A stretch of 64,000 bases of DNA, taken from NCBI RefSeq assembly GCF_947499695.1, contig NZ_CANMPQ010000001.1, positions 1,550,001 through 1,614,000 on the forward strand. The letters run 5' to 3'. The stretch is from an uncultured Allomuricauda sp. (lineage in GTDB: Bacteria; Bacteroidota; Bacteroidia; Flavobacteriales; Flavobacteriaceae). Below, one piece after another: positions 52,591-62,179 of this stretch. The notes beneath the pieces were generated by a model that made no database searches, had not been told where the DNA came from, and worked only from the letters and a program-made list of their open reading frames with translations. How positions within the stretch are numbered: position 1 is the first letter of the stretch; every line of letters starts with the position of its first letter. The position numbers were made by a program, and so were the translations under genes.

Positions 52591-53724
52591 TCATTTCGTT
52601 AGCATATCTGCACTTGCAACGGTTCTAAATCCTAAGTGCCCCATTGATGAATCCATTGTTGAAGCCATTCTTGCAGAAATACGATAGCTCGCACAATAAG
52701 AATCACTGCATAAAAACGACCCTCCACGAATCACTTTCTCCTTTACGTAGGGATTGGTTGGATTGAACGGTTCTTTAGCTCCTCTGGGATTACGAACAAT
52801 ACCTATCGTCATAAGTTCTTGATAGTAGTTTGGATTATACCAATCGCCGGTCCATTCCCACACGTTCCCAGCCATATCAAAAAGCCCAAATGCATTAGCA
52901 GGAAATATGCCGACAGGAGAACTTCCTTCAAAACCATCTTTTTTCGTGTTCTCCACAGGAAATTCTCCTTCCCATGTATTGGAATATTTTGATAATTCGG
53001 AGACATCATTCCCCCAAAAGAAAGTGGTTCCGTCCTCTCCCCCACGAGCTGCATATTCCCATTCCGCTTCAGTAGGCAATCTTCTGTTAGCCCATTTGCA
53101 AAATGCCAAGGCATCCTCATAGGAAATATGAACCACTGGGTGGTCTTCCCTTCCTAAAATTGAACTATTGGGTCCTTCTGGTTTCTTCCAGCTGGCACCA
53201 ATCGACCAGCTCCACCATTGTGAAAAATCATAAAGGTTAGGTAAGGATGTCTTTGTTTTTCTGAAAATCAAAGATCCCGGTTGCAAGATAGAATCATGTG
53301 GTTTAGGAGTTCCTTCAGGAAGCTGTTGTTTAAGTTCTTCCCAATCAGGAACACGCTCGGCAATGGTTACATATCCAGTTTCGTTTACAAATTCGGAGAA
53401 TTTTGCATTGGTAACCGGAGTAGCGTCCATGAAAAATCCATCAACAGCAACTTCATGTGCTGGTTTTTCATGCTGCATTGCTTCGGCATCCTGCTGAACC
53501 GCACCTTGCTTAAAAATGCCTCCAGGAACCCAAACCATCCCATCAGGAAGTTTTATGTTTGAAGGTAACTTCTTGATGAGTCCAATCGTATCTACCTTCT
53601 TTGACTGAATCTTCGTTGCTTCTTTTTTACTTGTTCCAATCTCATTTTTCTTTTCAACGCAGGAGCCGATCATAACAATAAGCGTGGTGAAATATACATA
53701 TTTAAAAAACCGAGATGAAGCCAT
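52591..53724 (-). CDS. Formylglycine-generating-enzyme-family lipoprotein
   Basis: 377 residues. Lipobox IVMIGSCVEK. The SUMF1/FGE domain runs ~60-377: VWVPGGIFKQGAVQQDA, VDGFFMDATPVTNAKFSEFV, HPVVHISYEDALAFCKWANR, LPTEAEWEYAARGG, NVWEWTGDWY and RGGSFLCSDSYCASYRISAR. The two Cys in C-x4-C match the copper-binding pair of true FGEs, so oxidation of a sulfatase Cys in the envelope is plausible; many relatives lack this pair. It is divergent from the sulfite dehydrogenase genes with a 138-base gap. Confidence 0.85.
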   Translation of the reverse strand: MASSRFFKYVYFTTLIVMIGSCVEKKNEIGTSKKEATKIQSKKVDTIGLIKKLPSNIKLPDGMVWVPGGIFKQGAVQQDAEAMQHEKPAHEVAVDGFFMDATPVTNAKFSEFVNETGYVTIAERVPDWEELKQQLPEGTPKPHDSILQPGSLIFRKTKTSLPNLYDFSQWWSWSIGASWKKPEGPNSSILGREDHPVVHISYEDALAFCKWANRRLPTEAEWEYAARGGEDGTTFFWGNDVSELSKYSNTWEGEFPVENTKKDGFEGSSPVGIFPANAFGLFDMAGNVWEWTGDWYNPNYYQELMTIGIVRNPRGAKEPFNPTNPYVKEKVIRGGSFLCSDSYCASYRISARMASTMDSSMGHLGFRTVASADMLTK

Positions 53725-53786
53725 GTAAATGATTAGATTATTTTGTTACCAGAGTCATCAAAGGTAAATCATTATTATATTCAGAT

Positions 53787-53818
53787 TTTGCAATAATTGT
53801 GTTTTTCTACATACCTTG
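53787..53818 (+). promoter_or_regulatory. Candidate Bacteroidota promoter of sulfite dehydrogenase operon
   Basis: TTTG (53787-53790), 21 bases, then TACCTTG (53812-53818). This is close to the TTTG-N19-TAnnTTTG consensus and lies 44 bases before the ATG. The match is imperfect. Confidence 0.4.
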
Positions 53819-53862
53819 AATCCCAAACCAAGTTGTAAGTCGTTTTCGTAAAAATTATATAA

Positions 53863-55083
53863 ATGCAACGAAGAAAATTTGTCAAAAAAGGCGTGCTCAT
53901 CTCCTTATCAACACTTCTTGGAGCGGAAATCGTTTATGGGAAAAACCTTCCTATGGGATACGAACTTCTTGGACTGCAAGACCCGGACCCCTTTAAAATG
54001 TTTGACAAGGATAGCCAAATGGTTGTATTGAACGATAAACCATGGAATATTGAGGCTCAGGCTCATTTATTGGACGATAAAATTACTCCTAACAGATACA
54101 TGTTTATCCGTAATAACGGTATAATCCCATCAAATACCTCCGTAGACGATTGGACCCTTTCTTTTGATGGGGAATCCGTGTATGAAAAGAAAACTTTCTC
54201 GCTAAAAGATCTGAAGTCTAAATTCAAACAATATACCTATCAACTCACTTTGGAATGTGGTGGAAACGGTAGAAGCGAATTTGACCCTCCGGCCAAAGGA
54301 AACCAATGGACCGTTGGAGCAGTTTCTTGTGCTGAATGGACAGGGATTCGTCTCCGTGATGTTCTTGAAGATGTTGGCATCAAAAGTGATGCAGTCTATA
54401 TTGGTTATCACGCTGTGGATACCCATTTGAGTGGCGACCCTAAAAAAGAACCTATTTCAAGAGGGGTGCCGATTTCCAAAGCCCTGCAAGATGAAACATT
54501 ACTTGCTTTTAAAATGAATGGGGAAGAAATTCCATTAGCCCACGGGTATCCACTTCGATTGATTGCCGGAGGATGGCCAGCTTCGGCATCCGGAAAATGG
54601 TTAAAGGGCATCAGTGTAAGAAATAAAGTGCATGACGGCACAAAAATGACAGGTACTGCTTACCGAGTGCCTTGCGAACCCGTTGCCCCAGGAGAAAAAG
54701 TAGCGGATGAGAATATGTGTATTATTGAATCCATGCCGGTAAAATCCTTGATCACTTATCCCAAAAGCGGAGCTGTTATAAATGAAGGAAAATCCTTGAA
54801 GATTCGTGGTCATGCTTGGGCCGGTGAATTAAGTGCCGAAAAAGTAGAATATTCAATAGATTTTGGAAGTAGTTGGAAGGAATGTTCTCTTGAAACTCCG
54901 GCTAATCGTTTGGCTTGGCAGCACTTTAGTGCCGACCTTCGGTTTCCGAAAAAAGGATATTATGAGGTTTGGGCTCGTGCCACTGATTCGAATGGAGTCG
55001 CCCAACCCATGGTTCTTCCCGGCTGGAATCCGAAGGGTTATCTTAACAATGCTTGTCACCGAATAGCAATAAAGGTTAGTTAA
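53863..55083 (+). CDS. Molybdenum sulfite dehydrogenase (SoxC/sulfite oxidase family)
   Basis: 406 residues. A twin-arginine-like start, RRKFVKKGVLISLSTL, predicts Tat export of a cofactor-loaded enzyme. The Moco domain holds LECGGNGRSEF (the Cys ligand to Mo), SCAEWTGIRLRDVLEDV, GYHAVDTHLSG and IPLAHGYPLRLIAGGWP. The C-terminal ~130 residues form the Ig-like dimerisation domain. It oxidises sulfite to sulfate, passing electrons to the cytochrome encoded next (one-base TAATG overlap). Confidence 0.9.
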   Translation: MQRRKFVKKGVLISLSTLLGAEIVYGKNLPMGYELLGLQDPDPFKMFDKDSQMVVLNDKPWNIEAQAHLLDDKITPNRYMFIRNNGIIPSNTSVDDWTLSFDGESVYEKKTFSLKDLKSKFKQYTYQLTLECGGNGRSEFDPPAKGNQWTVGAVSCAEWTGIRLRDVLEDVGIKSDAVYIGYHAVDTHLSGDPKKEPISRGVPISKALQDETLLAFKMNGEEIPLAHGYPLRLIAGGWPASASGKWLKGISVRNKVHDGTKMTGTAYRVPCEPVAPGEKVADENMCIIESMPVKSLITYPKSGAVINEGKSLKIRGHAWAGELSAEKVEYSIDFGSSWKECSLETPANRLAWQHFSADLRFPKKGYYEVWARATDSNGVAQPMVLPGWNPKGYLNNACHRIAIKVS

Positions 55084-55568
55084 TGGAAGACCTGAACAAG
55101 TTCAGAAAAAGTGCCGACCAGATCCTTAGATTGATGTACCTAGTGTTTTTTGTGTTTATCATTATTGCAGGGTTTCTTGTCTATCTGCTGGTTGACCCTT
55201 CATTTTCTGCATTTAAAAAAAATGATTCGGAAGAAAATTATATTTCCATTCAAAATCAAGAAGTCGAGGATTTTGACAAGATTGAAAATGGTATTCACGT
55301 GCGAACCGGGTTTGTGGAAGGAGAAGGTTTACAATTGGTTGTGAACAATTGTACGAGCTGTCATTCAGCCAAATTGGTAACACAAAATAGAATGAGTAAG
55401 GAACAATGGTCTGCCACTATCAGATGGATGCAAGAAACCCAAAATCTATGGGACCTTGGCCAAAATGAAGAAGCTATACTTACCTATCTGGCCACTCATT
55501 ATGCTCCAAAAAAGGGAGGAAGGCGCCAAAATCTAAGTGATATCGAGTGGTATGATTTAGAGCAGTAA
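55083..55568 (+). CDS. Membrane-anchored monohaem cytochrome c, sulfite dehydrogenase partner
   Basis: 161 residues. One N-terminal membrane segment (LMYLVFFVFIIIAGFLVYLL) and a haem-c site CTSCH, with a Met (NRMSKEQW) as likely sixth ligand. Its stop lies 13 bases before that of the convergent kinase-phospholyase gene. It shares a base with the sulfite dehydrogenase stop codon, so it is surely its electron acceptor. Confidence 0.85.
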   Translation: MEDLNKFRKSADQILRLMYLVFFVFIIIAGFLVYLLVDPSFSAFKKNDSEENYISIQNQEVEDFDKIENGIHVRTGFVEGEGLQLVVNNCTSCHSAKLVTQNRMSKEQWSATIRWMQETQNLWDLGQNEEAILTYLATHYAPKKGGRRQNLSDIEWYDLEQ

Positions 55569-55581
55569 TGCAGTTACTCTT

Positions 55582-58500
55582 TTAAGAAACATCCTGAATC
55601 ATAAAATCTTCTGCCAAAACTTTCCTTAGATAGAAAATCAATTCTTCCGCATTTTGCATCGAAAAAACAATTGGCGGTTTTATTTTGAGGACATTATGGT
55701 CCGGTCCATCCGTGCTCATCAGAATCCCATGGTCCTTCATGCGATTGGCTAAATAATTTGTCCTTTCTCCCAGAGGATTCATTTCTGCATCTACCAGTTC
55801 AATTCCTAAAAAGAGTCCTTGCCCCCTAACATCTCCAATTACTGGAAAATCAACGCTCAACTTTTCCAATTCGTCCTTTAAAAAATCACCAACCGAGAGT
55901 GCGTTTTCTTGTAGTTTTTCCCTTTTGACGGTCTTAAGCACTTCAGCCCCAATGGCACAAGAGACCGGGTTTCCTCCAAAAGTGTTGAAGTATTCCATGC
56001 CGTTGGCAAATTTTTCCGCAACTTCTTGAGTACATGCCACGGCGGCCAATGGGTGGCCATTTCCAAGTGGTTTACCTATGGTAATAATATCAGGAACAAC
56101 ATCATACAATTGGAAACCCCAAAAGGTTTTACCCATGCGGCCACAACCTACTTGAACTTCATCTGAAATACAAAGTCCACCAGCTTTTCGAATATGCACA
56201 TAAGCTTTGGAAAGAAATCCTTCTGGAAGTACGATTTGACCGCCACAACTTATAATCGGCTCTATGATAAACCCTCCAACTTTACGTCCTTTGGAATGTA
56301 CTGCATCAATTTGATGTTGCACTTCTTCGGCATAATATTTCCCCGCGTCTTTCCCCCTATATTTTCCTCTGAAGGCATCAGGTATAGGAAAAATGTGGGT
56401 ATGCTCTGGCACACCAGCTCCCCCTTTTCCATCAAACTTATAGGAACTGATATCAACACACATATTTGTATTGCCATGATAACCCATTTCTGAAGCAATA
56501 ATATCTTTTTCGCCTGTTACGGTTTTGACCATTCGAAGTGCTAGTTCATTGGCTTCGCTGCCCGAATTTACAAAGTGAAGCACCGAAAGTTCCTTTGGAA
56601 GGGTCTCCAATAATTCTTTTGCCAATTCATTGATGTTGTCATGCAAATATCTAGTGTTGGTATTTAGTAAAGCCATCTGTCGCTGTCCGGCTTTTACCAC
56701 GGCATGGTTTTCGTGTCCCACATGCGCCACATTGTTTACGGTATCCAGGTATTTTTTTCCATTATGGTCAATCAGGTATTGTCCTAATCCCCGCACCATT
56801 TGGATAGGTTCATCGTATTGTAAACTCAAACTTTTCCCCAAGTGTTTTCTTCTATAACTGAGAAGCGTTTTATTGTCACCACTCTCATGGCTTTTAAGTG
56901 CTTCCAGTTTAAAAAGGTCATTGGGGTCTGGGCATAGTTCCTTCCAAACACCTAACTGATCGGGATAGGCCACTCCGGGAAAATCATCGACGTACCCTAA
57001 AAGGGACATCATTATTTGAAAATGAAGATGGGGCGCCCAATTCCCATTTTCAGGGAAATTTCCTAAAAAACCTATACGCTCACCGGCTTTAAGCTGGTCT
57101 CCTATTCTGTGTTTCGTCGCACTCTCGGGAGTAAGATGGCCATATAGTGTATAAAATTCCAATTCCTTAAAACTATGCTTTAAAATGACCAAGCCTCCGT
57201 ACTCTTTATCACCTTCATCATTTGTTGCTGTGATAACTTCGGCATCAAAAAGGGTATGGACTGGGGTAGTATCCGGCAGCCAAAAATCCACACCTAAGTG
57301 GACTGTTCTGCTTTCCCTTCCTGAATTTCCAACTTTATCATAGGAAGACGAGGTATAGAGTGCCCGGGGCTCCAAATATCCTCCCGCAATGATTCTATCC
57401 GGATGTTCTTTTTGAAGTCTATCAAATTTAAATTGAAGGAATTCCAAATCGTTAAACTCTTCTTGGTGTCCCACCCATGGACTGGAGACACTTAAATCGA
57501 CATGAACTGCATCATTCATAGCTGCCGATGGAAACAAAGATTTTAGTGAAAAACTATTTTCTTTAACCCATTGATTAAACTCCTCCCTATTAGGATGTGC
57601 ATTAAACCCACAGGCATGACGAAAGCTGAAATGCGCAAAATCAGGATTTACTTGGTACCATTTTCTCAACACTTCCCAGGCTGGTTTTTCGCTAACAAGT
57701 AAATAGGTGTTGTCGGGTTCTTTGACCTTGTTCTGGGCCGATTTTGTAACCGAAATAGCCAGTCGCATCGCTATCGCTGCATACAAATGTTCCAACTCCT
57801 CTTCCATTAATGGAAACGTTGAATGATATCCTTTTACAATAGGTAATGCTGCATCCAAAGCATCATTATGATGCATTATTGCATAGGCACAGGCGATTGC
57901 AACATCATTTATAATTTGGGTATGGATTGCATCACCATAATCGATAAATGCATTTACGTTGGGAGCAACTAAATCCTCCGAAACTATAATGTTATTGTCG
58001 TTCGCATCATTGTGGACAACCGATTTCCTGAGTTTTAGATATTCATTTTGACCTTTTTCAAAAAGAGCAATGAAAGAAGAAAGAATTTTACGCTCTTCAT
58101 CATCAAATAAGTCAAGATGTTTTTTAACCCAAAGGGACTGGGCAACATCCCATTCAAAAATTCTATGTGCCTGAGGGTCATCAAAGCCTTGGAGAGCGGT
58201 AGTCAACAATCCACATTGTTCTCCCAAACTATAACGAAGCTCATCCAACTGTGGGTTTACCCCGCTCCAAATTCGACCTGGAATCCAACTGAGCAGACGT
58301 ACTTTTCTCAAATCTCCATGATCGTCCATGTATTCAGAAATGGGTTTTCCGTCTTTATCTAAGATAACCTTAGGAGAAATCAGGGATTTGCCATGTTTCT
58401 CAACATATTGTAATAATCGCTGCTGATAATCAAGATAGTCTTCATTCTCGTCCTTTCTGGAAACTTTAAGGATGTATCCATTCCCCTCGGCTGTCTTTAT

Positions 58501-58617
58501 TCGAAAATTAAAGTCAATCTCCCCAGGTAAAGACGTGGCTTCTCCTTTAATTCCAAAAAGTTTCAAAACCATTTGACCTGCTTCTTCAGGCGTAATTTTC
58601 AACTTGTGATATTCCAT
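55582..58617 (-). CDS. Kinase - M23-like - class III PLP enzyme fusion (amino-alcohol phosphate lyase type)
   Basis: 1011 residues in three parts. An APH-type kinase domain (1-~330) shows [13 protein letters not shown] and AFIDYGDAI. An M23-like domain (~430-580) keeps VHLGVDF and HLHF zinc motifs although the protein has no export signal. A class III aminotransferase-fold domain (~600-1011) shows [27 protein letters not shown] and [11 protein letters not shown] with the PLP lysine. In vertebrates a related kinase (hydroxylysine kinase) and related PLP enzymes (AGXT2L1/2 phospho-lyases) act one after the other, so this may phosphorylate an amino alcohol and then eliminate phosphate. The role of the M23 part is unclear. 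Confidence 0.85.
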   Translation of the reverse strand: MEYHKLKITPEEAGQMVLKLFGIKGEATSLPGEIDFNFRIKTAEGNGYILKVSRKDENEDYLDYQQRLLQYVEKHGKSLISPKVILDKDGKPISEYMDDHGDLRKVRLLSWIPGRIWSGVNPQLDELRYSLGEQCGLLTTALQGFDDPQAHRIFEWDVAQSLWVKKHLDLFDDEERKILSSFIALFEKGQNEYLKLRKSVVHNDANDNNIIVSEDLVAPNVNAFIDYGDAIHTQIINDVAIACAYAIMHHNDALDAALPIVKGYHSTFPLMEEELEHLYAAIAMRLAISVTKSAQNKVKEPDNTYLLVSEKPAWEVLRKWYQVNPDFAHFSFRHACGFNAHPNREEFNQWVKENSFSLKSLFPSAAMNDAVHVDLSVSSPWVGHQEEFNDLEFLQFKFDRLQKEHPDRIIAGGYLEPRALYTSSSYDKVGNSGRESRTVHLGVDFWLPDTTPVHTLFDAEVITATNDEGDKEYGGLVILKHSFKELEFYTLYGHLTPESATKHRIGDQLKAGERIGFLGNFPENGNWAPHLHFQIMMSLLGYVDDFPGVAYPDQLGVWKELCPDPNDLFKLEALKSHESGDNKTLLSYRRKHLGKSLSLQYDEPIQMVRGLGQYLIDHNGKKYLDTVNNVAHVGHENHAVVKAGQRQMALLNTNTRYLHDNINELAKELLETLPKELSVLHFVNSGSEANELALRMVKTVTGEKDIIASEMGYHGNTNMCVDISSYKFDGKGGAGVPEHTHIFPIPDAFRGKYRGKDAGKYYAEEVQHQIDAVHSKGRKVGGFIIEPIISCGGQIVLPEGFLSKAYVHIRKAGGLCISDEVQVGCGRMGKTFWGFQLYDVVPDIITIGKPLGNGHPLAAVACTQEVAEKFANGMEYFNTFGGNPVSCAIGAEVLKTVKREKLQENALSVGDFLKDELEKLSVDFPVIGDVRGQGLFLGIELVDAEMNPLGERTNYLANRMKDHGILMSTDGPDHNVLKIKPPIVFSMQNAEELIFYLRKVLAEDFMIQDVS

Positions 58618-58719
58618 GGGCTCTTAATAATTCAAAAGTGAAATTATTGTATTAAGATTTTGTCCAAAGTTTGCCAACTTTTTACAATATCCCTAATTTC
58701 AAGATTCATTTTTATCGAT

Positions 58720-60081
58720 TTGTATACCATCATCGACATAGAGACTTCCGGCAACGGAATTCGCGGTAACAGGATTACCGAAATTGCCATTTTTAAATTT
58801 GACGGAAATCAAATCGTTGATGAGTACACCTCATTGGTCAATCCGCAGTGCCCAATCCCATTTTACATTACAGGTCTTACTGGAATTGATGACCAAATGG
58901 TTCAAGATGCTCCTACTTTTAAAGAAATTGCGACCTCTGTTCTAGAAATGACTGAGAACTGCATTTTTGTAGCGCATTCCGTGAATTTTGATTATGGGGT
59001 CATTAAAGAGGAGTTTCGACAGATTGGAGTTGATTTTATCCGAAAAAAACTGTGTACGGTCAGATTATCACGACAATTGATTCCAGGACTCCGTTCCTAC
59101 AGTTTGGGGAAACTTTGCTCGGCAGTGCAAATCCCATTGACAGACCGACATCGGGCCCGTGGTGATGCGCATGCGACAGTTTTATTGTTCCAAAAGTTGC
59201 TGAATACACCTGATTCAGAAGTCACTGTCAAAAAGTTTTTGAACGCCAGGAGTCAAGAAGCAACGCTTCCTCCCCATCTGCCAAAATCCGTTTTTGATAA
59301 TATTCCACATGAGCCGGGAATCTACTATTTTAAAAATCAAAAAGGAGACATCATCTATGTTGGAAAGGCCATTAATCTTAAGAAAAGGGTTTTGGGTCAT
59401 TTTTATGACAAAAGCACCAAAGAAATACGAATGTGCAGCGAAACCGCATCTATAGATTTTAAACTTTCCGGTAGTGAATTGGTAGCGCTTTTGATGGAAT
59501 CTGCAGAGATAAAACGATTATTTCCACCCTATAATAGTGCGCAAAAAAAGATTGTAAAGCAATACGCAATTTTTGAATATGAAGACAGAAATGGGATTAT
59601 CCATTTGGCCTACAATGTGCTAAAGGGCGCGCCCAACCCTATTAGAGTCTTTTATAATCAAACCGATTGCAGAGCCTTTTTAGAAGAGATTTGCAAAAAT
59701 CATAAGCTTTGTCCAAAGTATTGCCATCTGCAGCAGGTGAATACCTCGTGCTCCCATCATGAAATACGGTCATGTGAGGGTATTTGTACTTCAGATGAAT
59801 CAGTTTCCGATTACAATGAAAAGGTCAAAAACGCCTTATTGGCCATAAAAATGGAAAAGGAAGGGATTCGTATCATTAAGGAAAAAGGAAGAAATTCCAA
59901 TGAAAATGCCTTTGTTCTTATCGATGAAGGAATGTACAAAGGATATGGATTTATTGACCATGAACAACATATAACTTCATTGACCGATATTGAAGCTCAT
60001 ATTATTCCTCAAAAAAATACTCTGGAAACCCAAAGAATTGTGGAATCACTGCTCCCAAAATCAGAATCCTTTGTTCTCTAA
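58720..60081 (+). CDS. DEDDh exonuclease - GIY-YIG nuclease (Cho/UvrC-like) fusion
   Basis: 453 residues using the TTG at 58720 just before YTIIDIETSG; no ATG is available and an earlier TTG (58660) only adds a non-family extension. The exonuclease domain shows IIDIETSG, GLTGIDDQMVQ, VAHSVNFDYG and HRARGDAHAT. The GIY-YIG domain shows GIYYFKNQKGDIIYVGKAIN and ESAEIKRLFPPYN. A Cys-rich UvrC-like stretch (CPKYCHLQQ ... SCEGIC) follows. It probably acts in DNA repair. It converges with a 4-base gap on the epimerase gene. Confidence 0.85.
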   Translation: MYTIIDIETSGNGIRGNRITEIAIFKFDGNQIVDEYTSLVNPQCPIPFYITGLTGIDDQMVQDAPTFKEIATSVLEMTENCIFVAHSVNFDYGVIKEEFRQIGVDFIRKKLCTVRLSRQLIPGLRSYSLGKLCSAVQIPLTDRHRARGDAHATVLLFQKLLNTPDSEVTVKKFLNARSQEATLPPHLPKSVFDNIPHEPGIYYFKNQKGDIIYVGKAINLKKRVLGHFYDKSTKEIRMCSETASIDFKLSGSELVALLMESAEIKRLFPPYNSAQKKIVKQYAIFEYEDRNGIIHLAYNVLKGAPNPIRVFYNQTDCRAFLEEICKNHKLCPKYCHLQQVNTSCSHHEIRSCEGICTSDESVSDYNEKVKNALLAIKMEKEGIRIIKEKGRNSNENAFVLIDEGMYKGYGFIDHEQHITSLTDIEAHIIPQKNTLETQRIVESLLPKSESFVL

Positions 60082-60085
60082 ATTA

Positions 60086-60859
60086 TTAGACTTTTAATCT
60101 AACTTTAAAAACGGCTTCAGTATCTCCCAAGTATTGGAAACCTTCGTGCAATTCTGTTTGTTCAACAGCATAGGGATAGAAGGTAATAGGCTCAATACAA
60201 ATCATATTGTTAACTTCTGTCCAGCACATGAAGTGTCCAAAACCTTCAGTTTCAATACGAATATCTCGTTCATCTTTTAAAGTAATCGATTCCGTATCAG
60301 CAACCTGAAACGCCCGACTTCCAACGGCCAAAACCTCATCTAAAGTAATTTTTTGGCTATCCGTGACAATTGTAGGTTGATTTGTGTGGAGCTTAAATGC
60401 CGGGTGATATCCCAGCATAAAGGGTGTATCACGTTCTCCAGAAATTTTAAAGGTAATCTCGAGCTGGTCTTCTTTTAACTCAAAAGACTTTTCAAATCCA
60501 AAACTATACGGCCATAACTGCCATTGTTTAGGTGATTTTTCCGGGAATTTGGAGTTTTTAATAGGAGTTCCGGCTTTATACTCTTTTTTAAAGGTAGCCG
60601 AAGTATCAGACTTGGAAATCAGCTCGTATTCCAACTCACGAAGTAATCCATGTTGATCCTGAATCGCAGTGCTTCTTGGCACCTGAATTCTAAAACCAGC
60701 TTTATCCAACGGCCCAATGATTGGAAACATCTCCGTATCGGCACTACGCCATCCCGGACTTCCTTTTTGGTGGATAAATTCATGTTCATCATGGCTAAGA
60801 CCTACCAGCTCTCCCTTGTCAATTCTTGTGGTGCAGTTTCCACATTTTAATGTTATCAT
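60086..60859 (-). CDS. Aldose 1-epimerase-family protein
   Basis: 257 residues with the mutarotase beta-sandwich pattern: LVGLSHDEHEFIHQ, GWRSADTEMFPIIGPLDKAG, FMLGYHPAFKLHTNQP (the central His), and ICIEPITFYPYA near the end. These enzymes interconvert sugar anomers; this branch resembles the hexose-6-phosphate/galactose mutarotase-like group rather than GalM. It shares one base with the preceding M20 peptidase gene (60859), so they are coupled. Confidence 0.85.
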   Translation of the reverse strand: MITLKCGNCTTRIDKGELVGLSHDEHEFIHQKGSPGWRSADTEMFPIIGPLDKAGFRIQVPRSTAIQDQHGLLRELEYELISKSDTSATFKKEYKAGTPIKNSKFPEKSPKQWQLWPYSFGFEKSFELKEDQLEITFKISGERDTPFMLGYHPAFKLHTNQPTIVTDSQKITLDEVLAVGSRAFQVADTESITLKDERDIRIETEGFGHFMCWTEVNNMICIEPITFYPYAVEQTELHEGFQYLGDTEAVFKVRLKV

Positions 60860-62157
60860 TATTTCGAATTAATCAATCGGTAAATTAAGATCGCGGTTCG
60901 TTTGGTCAATGCCTCAATGGTATTGAGGTTTACAGTTTCTTCTGGGGTGTGCGCGCCTGTTCCCATGGTCCCAAGACCATCCAAACAATCTACATATTGT
61001 GCTACAAAAGAGACGTCTGCTGCCCCTCTTTTTCCAGGGTCATATGCTAAAACCTCTCCTTGGTCCAGGTCCAAACTCACTTTGTTCAGCATATTCAATA
61101 GTTCCGTATTACCTGGAGTAGGTTGCATTGCCGGATAGCTGTCCGTGAAAGTAACTTTTGCCGAAGTTCGCGGAAGGTTGTTGCTCACTACTTCTTTCAT
61201 TTTTGCCCTAGCTCTTTGCTTTTGCTCTTCCGAGATAAAACGAAGTCCACCTCTCGCCACTGCTTTCTGCGCAACCACATTTCCTTTGCCAAAAACATCT
61301 CCTTTACTTGTAGAACTATCGAAATTAACAAAAGTCCCTCCTAACAATGTTCCCGGATTGAATGTCAACAGATCTTCACCCTTCACTTCAGTATAAAACT
61401 CATGTAGAATTCTAGAAATCTCAAAAATGGCACCGGCCCCTACCGATTCGTTGAATATTCCGGAGGAATGGGCTCTTTTTCCTTCTACTTCCAAAGCCCA
61501 ACCGGAAGCTCCTCTTCTGGCCACGGTGGCATAGTTGAATCCGGTTGAGGTTTCAAAACCAAGAGCGATATCACTTCGCTTCGCAACTTCGACCAAATCT
61601 TTCCGACTAATGTCCAAAGGTTTCCCGGTACTTTCTTCATCCCCGGTGAATGCCACAACGATTTGCGCATTATTTAAAAGTCCATTTTGGTGCAGTGCTT
61701 TTAAGGCATACAAGACAATAACATTTCCACCTTTCATATCATTTCCTCCGGGTGCATGTGCAATGCTGTCATTGACCATTTTAAATTGTTGAAAGGGACT
61801 GTCCTCTTCAAAAACGGTATCTAAATGCCCTATCAACAATAGTTTTTTTCCTTTTTTTCCTGTGGTTTCAGCAAATAGGTGACCTGCCCTGTTCATTTCC
61901 TTAGGCATTTCAATCCAATTAGTGCTAAAACCTATATTTTCAAAAGCATCCTGAAACACTTTGCCTACTTCTTTAACTCCTTTTGAGTTTAAGGTTCCAC
62001 TATTAATGTTTACCACCTTCTCCAAAAAAGAAATGGCCTCACCATTACTTTGTTCAATTGAAGTAAGTATCTTTTTTTCGGTTGTGCTTAAGTTTTGGGC
62101 GCACAAATTGCTACTGAAAGCAAAAACAATGGTTAGCAGAAAAATACTTCTCTTCAT
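60859..62157 (-). CDS. Exported M20-family metallopeptidase (carboxypeptidase G2-like)
   Basis: 432 residues. A signal peptide (IFLLTIVFAFSSNLCAQ) is followed by the di-zinc M20 motifs: LIGHLDTVF, APGGNDMKGG, FTGDEESTG, and a late FVAQYVDCLDGLGTMGTGAH. The dimerisation domain lies between (RAHSSGIFN). It most resembles the glutamate carboxypeptidase group, which trims C-terminal amino acids from peptides or folate-like compounds. Genes beside it handle unrelated chemistry, so the substrate is open. Confidence 0.88.
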   Translation of the reverse strand: MKRSIFLLTIVFAFSSNLCAQNLSTTEKKILTSIEQSNGEAISFLEKVVNINSGTLNSKGVKEVGKVFQDAFENIGFSTNWIEMPKEMNRAGHLFAETTGKKGKKLLLIGHLDTVFEEDSPFQQFKMVNDSIAHAPGGNDMKGGNVIVLYALKALHQNGLLNNAQIVVAFTGDEESTGKPLDISRKDLVEVAKRSDIALGFETSTGFNYATVARRGASGWALEVEGKRAHSSGIFNESVGAGAIFEISRILHEFYTEVKGEDLLTFNPGTLLGGTFVNFDSSTSKGDVFGKGNVVAQKAVARGGLRFISEEQKQRARAKMKEVVSNNLPRTSAKVTFTDSYPAMQPTPGNTELLNMLNKVSLDLDQGEVLAYDPGKRGAADVSFVAQYVDCLDGLGTMGTGAHTPEETVNLNTIEALTKRTAILIYRLINSK

Positions 62158-62179
62158 TTTATTTTTGAAATTAATTAAA

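Noticed and set aside
58660..58719. Upstream TTG start for the exonuclease/GIY-YIG gene
   Set aside because: The extra 20 residues do not fit the family start, which normally begins right before the IDIET motif; TTG at 58720 is preferred.
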